This document shows, piece after piece, positions 57,801 through 64,000 of a stretch of 64,000 bases of DNA. Origin of the DNA: Ophiura sarsii (taxonomy: Eukaryota; Echinodermata; Ophiuroidea; Amphilepidida; Ophiuridae); assembly GCA_035610835.1 (NCBI GenBank), contig CM069452.1, positions 25,983,121-26,047,120 on the forward strand, written 5' to 3'. The notes under the pieces were generated by a model. That model made no database searches and was not told the DNA's origin. It worked only from the letters and a program-made list of their open reading frames with translations. A program made the position numbers and the translations under genes. The first letter of the stretch is position 1. Each line of letters begins with the position of its first letter.

Positions 57801-58164
57801 AGACAGTCCTGAAGACGACGATGAAGGCGAGATTGCCGAGGAGTACAGCAGAAACGAAAGAAGAACACCAGAAGCAGAACAGAACATGGAGTGTTATACG
57901 AATTACGGAGCTCAACAGAAAGAAATACCAACGGTTTCAAAATTAGCAAATGAGAAAAGTGGGAAAAAGTTGTGCATTAAAGGGAAATGCCGATCCAAAG
58001 TAGGCCTATCCAATGAAGGCGGGAACCCTATTTATAAAACGGGGAAACGAATTGACCGAATATGCCGGTTACTTTTTCCGTTGGGGTTCGTTGCATTTAA
58101 CGTTGGTTATTGGTCGTATTATATTGAGCAAACTGAAACACCAACTCATGAATTTGGGTTGTAA
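48743..58164 (+). CDS. Glycine-receptor-type Cys-loop anion channel (whole gene, nine coding exons)
   Basis: Nine exons, listed separately, join into one frame of 515 residues plus stop with consistent phases. The product is a pentameric ligand-gated chloride channel subunit: signal peptide, ligand-binding domain about 40-260, four membrane segments, and an acidic M3-M4 loop. C185 and C199 form the Cys-loop with the usual 13 residues between. C245 and C256 make the second disulfide typical of glycine receptors and some glutamate- or histamine-gated relatives. SPARVALGVTTILTM (296-310) has the Pro-Ala-Arg filter of anion channels. Compared with vertebrate alpha subunits, the loop-C tyrosine is L249 and the phenylalanine is Y254, so the agonist need not be glycine. 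A second related gene follows in the same direction. Confidence 0.88.
48853..50469. other. Receptor 1 intron 1, with LINE remnant
   Basis: AT-rich, with a LINE reverse-transcriptase tail at 49770-50130 (minus strand) and a repeat of GGATARGCATACGTCGRTGG at 50262 and 50359, followed by CCACTTCAGGCCGAAAC or CTACTTTAGGCCGAAAC. Confidence 0.6.
49770..50130 (-). pseudogene. LINE reverse-transcriptase C-terminal remnant
   Basis: The minus strand reads HDKTRGHSMKLFKIRANLDI, then RKHFFSNRVVDDWNNLPESA and VTAP, the classic ending of CR1/L2-like LINE polymerases (RGHS, RK-x-FFS-x-R, W-N-x-L-P). Only this tail remains. Confidence 0.8.
50470..50603 (+). CDS. Receptor 1 exon 2
   Basis: Acceptor GGACATTCACAG, donor GTAAGT; phase 2 in, 1 out. 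After a variable stretch it gives LFRSLLKDYDRRIRPYFA, the N-terminal helix typical of glycine and GABA-A-type subunits. N-glycosylation sequon NAT just before it. Confidence 0.88.
51153..51223 (+). CDS. Receptor 1 exon 3
   Basis: Acceptor TTGAATTTTAG, donor GTAGGT; phase 1 in, 0 out. It encodes GQAVEVTVDFYLASFDSIRE then SHM, first strands of the ligand-binding domain. Same length (71 nt) as its partner in receptor 2. Confidence 0.9.
51890..52107 (+). CDS. Receptor 1 exon 4
   Basis: Acceptor ATCTTTTGAAG, donor GTACGT; phase 0 in, 2 out. It encodes DFSVTLYLRQHWHDPRLEYD (with the conserved agonist-contact arginine of YLRQ), then DDIWLPDLIFTNAKQA and HINSSGHVLYNMR. Confidence 0.93.
52253..52729. 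mobile_element. Foldback of mariner-like ends enclosing a LINE fragment
   Basis: Left end TACGAGGGGGTATCAAAAAG and right end CCTTTTGATACCCCCTCGTA are mirrored over about 145 bp. The spacer contains a minus-strand LINE relic. A single-arm relative lies at 61390-61625. The TACGAGGG start and TA boundaries resemble mariner ends; this is inference. Confidence 0.75.
52480..52580 (-). pseudogene. LINE polymerase tail remnant in the foldback spacer
   Basis: The minus strand reads PQVEEMKACMRDRVVWRAIT, closely similar to the remnant at 5160-5400 (VEEIKTAMLDRKIWRGIV). Same LINE family. Confidence 0.65.
52874..52956 (+). CDS. Receptor 1 exon 5 (Cys-loop)
   Basis: Acceptor GCATGAACAG, donor GTAAGT; phase 2 in, 1 out. 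It encodes SCAMDFHRFPMDGQSCEMDL, the Cys-loop with C185 and C199 and the canonical FP-x-D core. Confidence 0.94.
53464..53601 (+). CDS. Receptor 1 exon 6
   Basis: Acceptor ACCTTTTTCAG, donor GTAGGT; phase 1 in and out. It encodes FENTIEDVRYKWHEEEPIEY (the loop-B aromatic is F206), then a loop-C segment with C245. Confidence 0.92.
53846..54068. mobile_element. MITE of TTAACACTTTCC family, copy 3
   Basis: The left end is decayed; the right end GTGGAAAGTGTTAA is intact. It contains GCAGACGACATTCCAAA and a triplicated GGGAATCACCATCC-like segment. Confidence 0.65.
54261..54490 (+). CDS. Receptor 1 exon 7 (M1, M2)
   Basis: Acceptor AAATCAAAAAG (weak pyrimidine tract), donor GTAATT; phase 1 in, 0 out. 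It encodes M1 (GYYLLQTYIPSTLLVVTSWV) and M2 with SPARVALGVTTILTM, ending LPKVSYIK. Confidence 0.94.
54775..55896. mobile_element. Mariner-like element (1.12 kb), degenerate
   Basis: Ends ACAGGGTGTCCCAAAAGTCT and AGACTTTTGGGACACCCTGT are inverted repeats over about 28 bp with flanking TA. The plus strand at about 55190-55350 retains FRKHFKVKRAPERISILKL, then VDKFLNTGT and later GRKKTGRS, a DUF4817-like helix-turn-helix found at the N-terminus of some transposase-like proteins, with stops and frame breaks. Confidence 0.75.
56066..56446. repeat. Near-perfect palindromic foldback (~380 bp)
   Basis: Left arm 56066-56228 (AAGGCATATTATGTGAT, ATTTACATTTCTGATCATAA, AAAATCATGGTTTTAGAGTG) is mirrored by 56280-56446. 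The centre holds a second mirror, AACTGTCG and CGACAGTT. It lies in the intron before M3. Confidence 0.85.
56502..56651 (+). CDS. Receptor 1 exon 8 (M3)
   Basis: Acceptor TCTATCTCCAG, donor GTAAGT; phase 0, 50 codons. It encodes AIDIWFAACFFFVIGALVEF (M3), then AMAHYLSF and the start of the cytoplasmic loop. Confidence 0.93.
56837..56926. mobile_element. MITE of TTAACACTTTCC family, copy 4 (truncated)
   Basis: Starts TTAACACTTTCCACGCGG and contains TTCCCAACTTTCAAGGTCTA, reversed relative to copy 3; the other end is missing. Confidence 0.6.
57360..57706 (-). mobile_element. Dispersed repeat, copy 2 of 2
   Basis: Reverse-oriented partner of 37393-37757, with AATGCTGGTAGAGCCGCAAC and the same flanking order. 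It ends about 45 bp before the acceptor of the last receptor 1 exon. Confidence 0.75.
57751..58164 (+). CDS. Receptor 1 exon 9 (cytoplasmic loop, M4, stop)
   Basis: Acceptor TTTATTCCATAG; phase 0. The loop has an acidic cluster, EDSPEDDDEGEIAEE, and a basic lead to M4 (GKRIDRICRLLFPLGFVAFN, then VGYWSYYI). It ends at TAA after EFGL. Confidence 0.9.
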   Translation, partial: TDGVKMGSQTCMVLTIEDSPEDDDEGEIAEEYSRNERRTPEAEQNMECYTNYGAQQKEIPTVSKLANEKSGKKLCIKGKCRSKVGLSNEGGNPIYKTGKRIDRICRLLFPLGFVAFNVGYWSYYIEQTETPTHEFGL

Positions 58165-58769
58165 AGAGTGTAAAGAGAAATGTAATAACATATTCAGGAC
58201 ATGTTATTAACCATGTTAACGTTTGATGAGATTACTTATGAGTAGGTCTAGACGTGAACTGTTCCAAATTACCGACAGAGTAATCATACATTAATTTGCC
58301 GTTTACAACATTTTGTCTTTTACTTAAGCTACAGATATTTATATAGATCGGTGAATTAATTAGCGTGTTTAAATTTCCAAAATTCATTTTTAATAATTAA
58401 CGCAAATAGAAGATATCGTTATGAGCATGTGATGATTTTCTGTGGAGTCCAACCATAAGTGGCACATACGATGGTACATCATTCCAGGACCATTAATATT
58501 ATAAGTGCAATATCATCGTGGGTGCAAAGTTGTTTTAAATTGTAGCACATCTTCCTATCAAATTGTAATTAAATCATTTGATTTATAAATCTTTAGATAC
58601 ACTCATGATCATTTTGGAATATTATTTTCTGTGAAGATTATAACAACCAAAAAACAAAAATGTTGCACACATGATATTCTTGCAATCCAGACAGCAACCT
58701 TGATATATCTTATAATCTACGTTATATCAAGGTGGGTTTAGTTAAATATATATTGCGCTTTATTCCGTG

Positions 58770-60172
58770 AAGCTGCTCCAGCAGCATAAAGGGTTTAAAG
58801 CTGATCCAGGAGCATGGAATGGTTTAAAGCTGCTCTAGGTGCATGGCAGGGTGTAAAGCTGCTCCAGAAGCATGGAATGGTTTAAAGCTGCTCCAGGAGC
58901 TTGGGAGGGTTTAAAGCTGCTCCAGGAGCACAGAAGGGTTTAAAGCTGCACCAGGATCATGGAAAGGTTTAAAGCTGCTCCAGGAGCATGGAAGAGTTTA
59001 AGGCTGCTCCAGGAGCATGGAAGGGTTTAAAGCTGCTCCAGAAGCATGGAAGAGTTTAAGGCTGCTCCAGGAGCATGGAAGGGTTTAAAGCTGCTCCAGA
59101 AGCATGGAGTGGTTTAATGTTGCTCCAGGAGCTTGGAAGGGTTTAAAGCTGCTCCAGGAGCACGGAAGGGTTTAAAGCTGCTCCAGGAGCATGGAAGGGT
59201 TTTAAGCTGCTCCAGGAGCATGGAAGGGTTTTAAGCTGCTCCAGGAGCATGGAAGGGTTTAAAGCTGAGCGACGAACATTAGACAAAACACGATTATCTG
59301 TAATGAAAAGATTTACAACAGTCGTAACAATAGACAAATGTTCTCTACTGCTAGATTGATAGACTCTTCCCTTTCTTCTTCCTCTTTATGAGCATGGAAG
59401 GGTTTAAAGCTGCTCTATGAGCATGGTATGGTTTAAAGCTGCTCCAGGAGCTTGGAAGGGTTTAAAACTGCTCCAGGAGCACGGAAGGGTTTAAAGCTGC
59501 TCCAGGAGCATGGAAGGGTTTAATGCTGAAAACATAAGGTCGCTTTGCGATTAAATCGCTCCTATGACGAGTTTTACGTCATATAAAAACCCTCGATACA
59601 TGATCAAGAGATCGCTTGACTGGAAACGATCAGTCGCGGCCAGTTGACTTCATTTCAACTCGAAACATCGGTCGCTCGTGACGTAATGAACACCATACTT
59701 TTTCAACCAATGGGGGAGGTTATTTTGCTTCGAAATTAGCATAACCAATCAGCAGCAATTATCCCGGTTTGTTGTCGTCTGCGTGACCCGGGAATACCTG
59801 CGACTTCCGGCGATTTAGTAGCTCGATGCGACTTTTGGTCGCACCGAGATACTTTTGAGCTAGCGAGTACTACGCGACCTGTTGCGACCAGCGACCGGCT
59901 AGTATGATTCGAGCATTAAGCTGCTCCAGAAGCATGGGTGGGTTTAAAGCTGCTCCAAGAGCATGGAAGTGTTTTAATCTGCTCCAGGAGCATGGAAGGG
60001 TTTGAAGCTGCTCCAGGAGCATGGAATGGTTTAAAACTGCTCCAAGAGCATGGAAGGGTTTAAAGCTGCTCCAGGAGCATGGAAGGGTTTAAAGCTGCTC
60101 CAGGAGCATGGAAGAGTTTTAAGCTGCTCCAGGAGCATGGGAGGGTTTAAAGCTGCTCCAGTTTAAAGCTGA
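58770..60172 (+). repeat. 29-bp minisatellite with palindromic core
   Basis: Unit GGTTTAAAGCTGCTCCAGGA then GCATGGAAG, about 30 or more copies in blocks 58770-59275, 59390-59525 and 59916-60172. GCTCCAGGAGC is an inverted repeat in every unit. Blocks are separated by a flank-like segment (59264-59390) and a MITE. Confidence 0.9.
59524..59915. mobile_element. 392-bp TTAA-flanked insertion in the minisatellite
   Basis: TTAA at 59520-59523 and 59916-59919 flank it. The ends TGCTGAAAACATAA and the mirrored TTATGATTCGAGCA-like right end are similar inverted repeats, followed inward by GGTCGC and GCGACC. No transposase. TTAA targeting is typical of piggyBac-like elements. Confidence 0.75.
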
Positions 60173-60270
60173 GCGACGAACATTAGACAAAACACGATTA
60201 TCTGTAATGAAAAGATTTACAACAGTCGTAACAATAGACAAATGTTCTCTAGATTGATAAACTCTTCCCT
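60160..60270 (+). repeat. Duplicated minisatellite flank
   Basis: AGCTGAGCGACGAACATTAG, then CACGATTATCTGTAATGAAA and GACAAATGTTCTCTA also occur at 59264-59375, showing that array and flank were duplicated as a block. Confidence 0.85.
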
Positions 60271-60926
60271 TTTGGAAAACAAATCAACCTGGGTCATAGC
60301 GAAATTTCTTGGACTACTTTATTTTACAAGATAATACTGTAGGGTTCACATCAAATAACCAACATCGCCGATAATGTGAATCTATAAAATCTTGCAACAG
60401 AATTAGCCTTCATGGAATTTGTTTAAAAATCTAATGTACTCGTAGTCTTAGTTAATAAAAATCTGGGTTTAGTCTACCAAGTATATTGATGATAACGAAC
60501 ATAATCGTGTTCATTTTATGTATGTAGGTTATGTCAACAATATGTGAAATGAAATAAGCACCCTGTATTTATTAATTAATTTCGAAACGATTATAAATTG
60601 ATATCAATCAAATGCAGATAACATTATTTTGCCGAGTTATCAATTGAATCTCGACTATGATACATTACCTTCTGGTTGCAGACCCAAATCAGGCAAATGC
60701 CCTTTAAATTGCTAGCATTTTCGTATGCTTTGAGACGGGGAAAAGTTTCAATTATTCGACGGAAAAAACCCGTTCTACGGTGCCGACCGACCCTCTTTTT
60801 TTAAATTTCCTAAAAAGTGATTTTTGTTGTTGAAAATTGCCTAAAATTTAACAAAAATAACTTCCTGACACCGTACTATCGAGCTCGATTGTTTTTTGCG
60901 CGCCGGTTTTGTGTTGGTTTTTTTTT

Positions 60927-60969
60927 AATTTCCCAAATTTGAACAAAATTTGTTCAAATTTGGGAAATT
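60927..60969. repeat. 43-bp perfect palindrome
   Basis: Two 21-bp arms, starting AATTTCCCAAATTTG and ending CAAATTTGGGAAATT, around one central A. Confidence 0.9.
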
Positions 60970-61189
60970 AAAAAATTAAAAAAATAAATTACTTAACGTA
61001 TGTAAGTATAAAAAAACGTTGTAAAAGTGTAAATAGAATGTATATTTAAAAGAATTGAAGAACAATACAATTATATTAGAGGAAAAATAAACAGTATTTT
61101 CATAACAGTACAGTGCAACAAGGCCATAAACACGCCAACATGCATATTTTCATATTGTAGGCCATCGTTCTAATTTGGATGTTCCAATC

Positions 61190-62005
61190 CAGGGGGGGGG
61201 GGGGGGGGTACTCACTTACGGTATGCGGGGATGTGCCGCTCTAATGGCTAGCTCTTTTGCAAAAAAATCCCTAAACATTGGGTATGATCTTGTGCTGGAA
61301 AATCACTAATAATGGGGTCACTTTTTACAAATGGGTCTATTTTCGCGAAAATTTAGTATATTTTCCCGATAATTTGCGAAAATTGGGTCTACGAGGGGGT
61401 ATCATAAAGTTTTAGAAAACACCCAGAAGGGAAGGAGCCAGAAACTTAATTTTGTTATGTGATCCTTCAGACATCTTTACTAAGTCCCTATGCAAAGTTA
61501 CACATTTCTCCTACTTTTTATTACCTGTCCACAGACCGCCATTGTTAGAGATCCTCAGATTGACCGCCATCGATCGATTCTCAGATTGCCTCAGATTATG
61601 TTATTCCCAAAACAGCAATAAATAGTTTTAAGTGTTGACAGAAAACTTAAACAGGCACCCCCGGGAGGGGTAGTCACGTATGTAAGGCATACGGGGACGT
61701 GCCGCTCCAGTGGGTCGTTTTTTCATGAGACATCCTTAGCCATGGGTAGGCTTTTCAACTGAAAAATCCTTAGACATGGGTCCTGTTTGTCTATTTTCGC
61801 GAAAATGTGCCAAAATTAGGTATATTTTCGCGAAAATGTGGTCTAAAATGAAGCAAAACCTCCACAAATGGGTACTGATTTTTCCAAAATCACCCTTAGA
61901 AATGGGTAGGGGTTTTGAATCTCCAGCGGCACACCCCCGACCAAACCAAATCCGAGCAGGCACCCACAGGAAAGAGAATGCAGGTTGGGCGCCTGGGTAG
62001 GGCAT
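61190..62005 (+). repeat. Dispersed repeat, two partial copies split by a mariner-like arm
   Basis: Landmarks such as GGTAYTCAC, ACGGGGAYGTGCCGCTC and ATTTTCGCGAAAA occur near 61200-61385 and again near 61660-61830. The 61390-61625 piece is a relative of one arm of 52253-52729. ORFs here are not convincing genes. Confidence 0.65.
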
Positions 62006-62514
62006 TTCCCCCCTTACGAGGCTGCCATGATCATGCCTTGGTCGCCGGTTGCTCCAACAACACTCACGTTATAAGCAGCCTCTTTCCCAGACGGGCAAAT
62101 TGATCAGATTAGTATTCATGCTTTCCTTTCAGGATCCATTATTGGGTCCATCGTTTATTAATGTAGCTAGGCAATAAATGTAACCGTTGTAACATGAACA
62201 TTGTGTTTTCTCGTTTTCATCATTTTTCTCTCGATATGTAGTTGTTCATTACCTTGTGCGTGTATGTGATAGCTAATAATTGTTAAGTGCACATATATTA
62301 AATCTGGATTTCTGGGTGACTAATTGATGATGGCCCAACATATTATGTTTAGAGATATCAATTAATTAAATCAATGAAACTTACTCGTGCCAATCGTTAT
62401 GTTTATAATAACGGGAGTAAAAGGACGTGCTTTATAACATAAGCTGAATAGAATCAAATGTTCCCGAGGAGATAATGGCCTTCATCGTGTGGAGTATTAC
62501 ATACATACATATGT

Positions 62515-64000
62515 ATGGCTGTGATATTTAGGATGCTACGCCGGGTTGTCTGGTTACCATGGTTACCGAGTGGAGAAAGAAGAGTGACTTCAATGTCAAA
62601 GATGAGTATCCTTAAGATGATATCAGTTATGATCTTCTTAAGTACATTTGCCACACACAGGTAAGATTTATGTAATCATTGATATTCCAAAATCTATAAT
62701 TTGATAGAAAGAGCCTACTAAATCTGAAATATCTTTTTGCGTATATGCCTACATACATGTATATGTTTATTTAAATTAAGTAGATAGTATTTATGTTTCT
62801 TACCATTATAATAGCGCGGCCTTGAATTCTCAACGTAATTATGAGGATGAAATCGCAACGATAGACCTTTTCGAAACGCTCTTGGAGAAATACAACAAGG
62901 AATCCAGACCATATTTTGGAAGTAAGTTTTACACACTGTAATATAACAGGTATAAATAACAAAATAAATAAACCTACCGTAATGTGTAACAACTGTTATG
63001 TTACCTCTGTTGGAATTACTCTAGACGATTAATAATACCCACCATTGTGTGAAAAGAAATGAAACATCGTGAATCCTGTACATTTGTATTTAAAATCCAA
63101 CAGTTGATGTTACTCCATTTCAAGACCTCTGACTTTCGATAAAGAAAACCTGAACATTTAGTGGCATAATGGTATCATTTCCTGCCTTCAAGATGTGTGT
63201 CAAAGGCCTAAAAACCAGTGCATTGCCATTCTAAGGTCAATTCTGCAGTTAGATTAAAAGCGTCCATATGAATACAATCAATTTGGAAACCGCAAAGATC
63301 TGCGAGGCGAGGTAGGCCCATTCTGGAGCTGGTTGACACATTAAAAACAATTGAAATCTTTCTCATTCGTTGATCTTTTGCATGTTATAGGCTATACGGT
63401 GAATCAAGGGGCGTAGTTTTACTAAAACACCATTTTACATTCTCTTACCGTTTCTTGTCTAAACCTTCATGGATGCTATATTTAAATTTATATACTTCTT
63501 CAAATGTCCATTGTTGTCTTCTTCAGCAGGTACACCGGTTGGCGTCACGGTTGATATTTACCTATCAAGTCTTGATGCCATTAGTGAAATGAACATGGTA
63601 AGAATTACACATAATACACATAATATAACAAATCACATTAATTTAGCTTATATCATTTTATGCGTGTCGGCAATTTGCACACCTTGGGAAACTATGGAGA
63701 GAACTATTGAAATACGGTGAAAATGTTGTTTCATACATTTTTTCATTGAATGACCCATGTATTTTGTCGCAAATTGCTGGACATTTAATTGTCTCCCCCT
63801 CCTCCCCCGTTAAAACAATCGTATATACTTTAGGTTCAAGTCATACGTTGTCTCTGACATCATTTGCTTTATGCCTATACCTTTCACCTCTTGCAGCTTT
63901 ATATTGTTTTATTCTCTCATTCTCCTTTTTAAGGATTTTAGCATCACAGTATACATGCGACAGCGTTGGCACGACCCCAGATTGGCGTACAACTCATCTG
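62515..64000 (+). CDS. Second glycine-receptor-type channel (partial gene, exons 1-4)
   Basis: Four exons with the same phases as receptor 1 (2, 1, 0 between exons) encode a signal peptide, an N-terminal helix (LFETLLEKYNKESRPYF), the first strands (VTVDIYLSSLDAISEMNM), and DFSITVYMRQRWHDPRLAYN. The agonist-contact arginine of YMRQ is kept. It is a tandem paralogue of receptor 1; the Cys-loop, membrane segments and end lie outside the window. Confidence 0.85.
62533..62660 (+). CDS. Receptor 2 exon 1 (signal peptide)
   Basis: The frame is open from ATG at 62515, with others at 62533 and 62593; the donor is GTAAGA after CAG. The likely signal peptide is MSILKMISVMIFLSTFA, which favours an internal start, but 62533 is chosen as a conservative longer option. 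Phase 2 out matches receptor 1. Confidence 0.55.
62815..62921 (+). CDS. Receptor 2 exon 2
   Basis: Acceptor CATTATAATAG, donor GTAAGT; phase 2 in, 1 out, as in receptor 1. It encodes DEIATIDLFETLLEKYNKES then RPYFG. It is 27 nt shorter than its partner at the variable N-terminal end. Confidence 0.85.
63527..63597 (+). CDS. Receptor 2 exon 3 (NAGNAG acceptor)
   Basis: Acceptor CTTCAG|CAG|GT, donor GTAAGA. Using the first CAG gives 71 nt, equal to receptor 1, and TGTPVGVTVD aligns with TGQAVEVTVD. The second CAG would drop 3 nt (one residue). Confidence 0.85.
63934..64000 (+). CDS. Receptor 2 exon 4 (cut by window edge)
   Basis: Acceptor TCCTTTTTAAG; phase 0. It encodes DFSITVYMRQRWHDPRLAYN then SS, aligned with the start of receptor 1 exon 4. 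Confidence 0.92.

Larger units (their letters stand above)
58165..62532. other. Intergenic region between the two receptor genes
   Basis: The 3' UTR of receptor 1 should occupy the start; an ATTAAA at 58569-58574 is a possible poly(A) signal. Then comes the 29-bp minisatellite (58770-60172), AT-rich sequence, a palindrome at 60927, and dispersed repeats to about 62005. No gene is recognised; 62010-62510 shows nothing clear. Confidence 0.55.

Noticed and set aside
58770..60172. A CRISPR array
   Set aside because: Units are contiguous 29-bp tandem repeats with no unique spacers, in an animal genome.

Overview
This is animal nuclear DNA: AT-rich, with GT-AG introns of a few hundred bases to several kilobases and many short inverted-repeat transposons. 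The recognisable genes (COPE, a TTLL6/TTLL13-type ligase, glycine-receptor-type channels), the repeat load and the poly-G tracts suggest an invertebrate, perhaps a marine deuterostome such as an echinoderm or hemichordate. The species cannot be fixed from sequence alone. No prokaryotic feature, CRISPR array or rRNA gene was seen.

Layout. (1) 3-104, minus strand: first coding exon of the coatomer epsilon subunit (COPE), running off the left edge. (2) 105-12285: intergenic, with a 1.66 kb foldback, LINE 3' ends, a GGTTGGGT minisatellite, a satellite-like array and a 2.9 kb foldback studded with a 14-bp motif. (3) 12286-39175, plus strand: a complete 19-coding-exon tubulin polyglutamylase gene of the TTLL6/TTLL13 group. 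All phases join and give 1253 residues: an acidic N-terminus, the full TTL catalytic core, and a long Ser/Asn/Gln-rich tail. Introns carry many MITEs, and two exons (2 and 9) have their 3' ends and donor sites tandemly duplicated. (4) 39176-48742: intergenic or 3' UTR, full of MITEs. (5) 48743-58164, plus strand: a complete nine-coding-exon anion-selective Cys-loop receptor of glycine-receptor type, 515 residues. (6) 58165-62532: a 29-bp minisatellite with a TTAA-flanked insertion, plus dispersed repeats. (7) 62533-64000, plus strand: the first four exons of a second receptor with the same intron positions and phases, cut by the right edge.

The three loci do not form a pathway: COPE is in COPI vesicle traffic, TTLL glutamylates axonemal or neuronal microtubules, and the receptors are ligand-gated chloride channels. 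The two receptors form a local tandem duplication.

Exon boundaries come from reading-frame continuity, GT-AG sites and remembered family conservation. No alignment, RNA or repeat search was run. The most unusual points are the frame-neutral duplicated mini-exon in TTLL, the foldback with its 14-bp motif, the tRNA-like sequence in a hairpin loop, and MITE insertions with clear target duplications, one with an unoccupied sister site.
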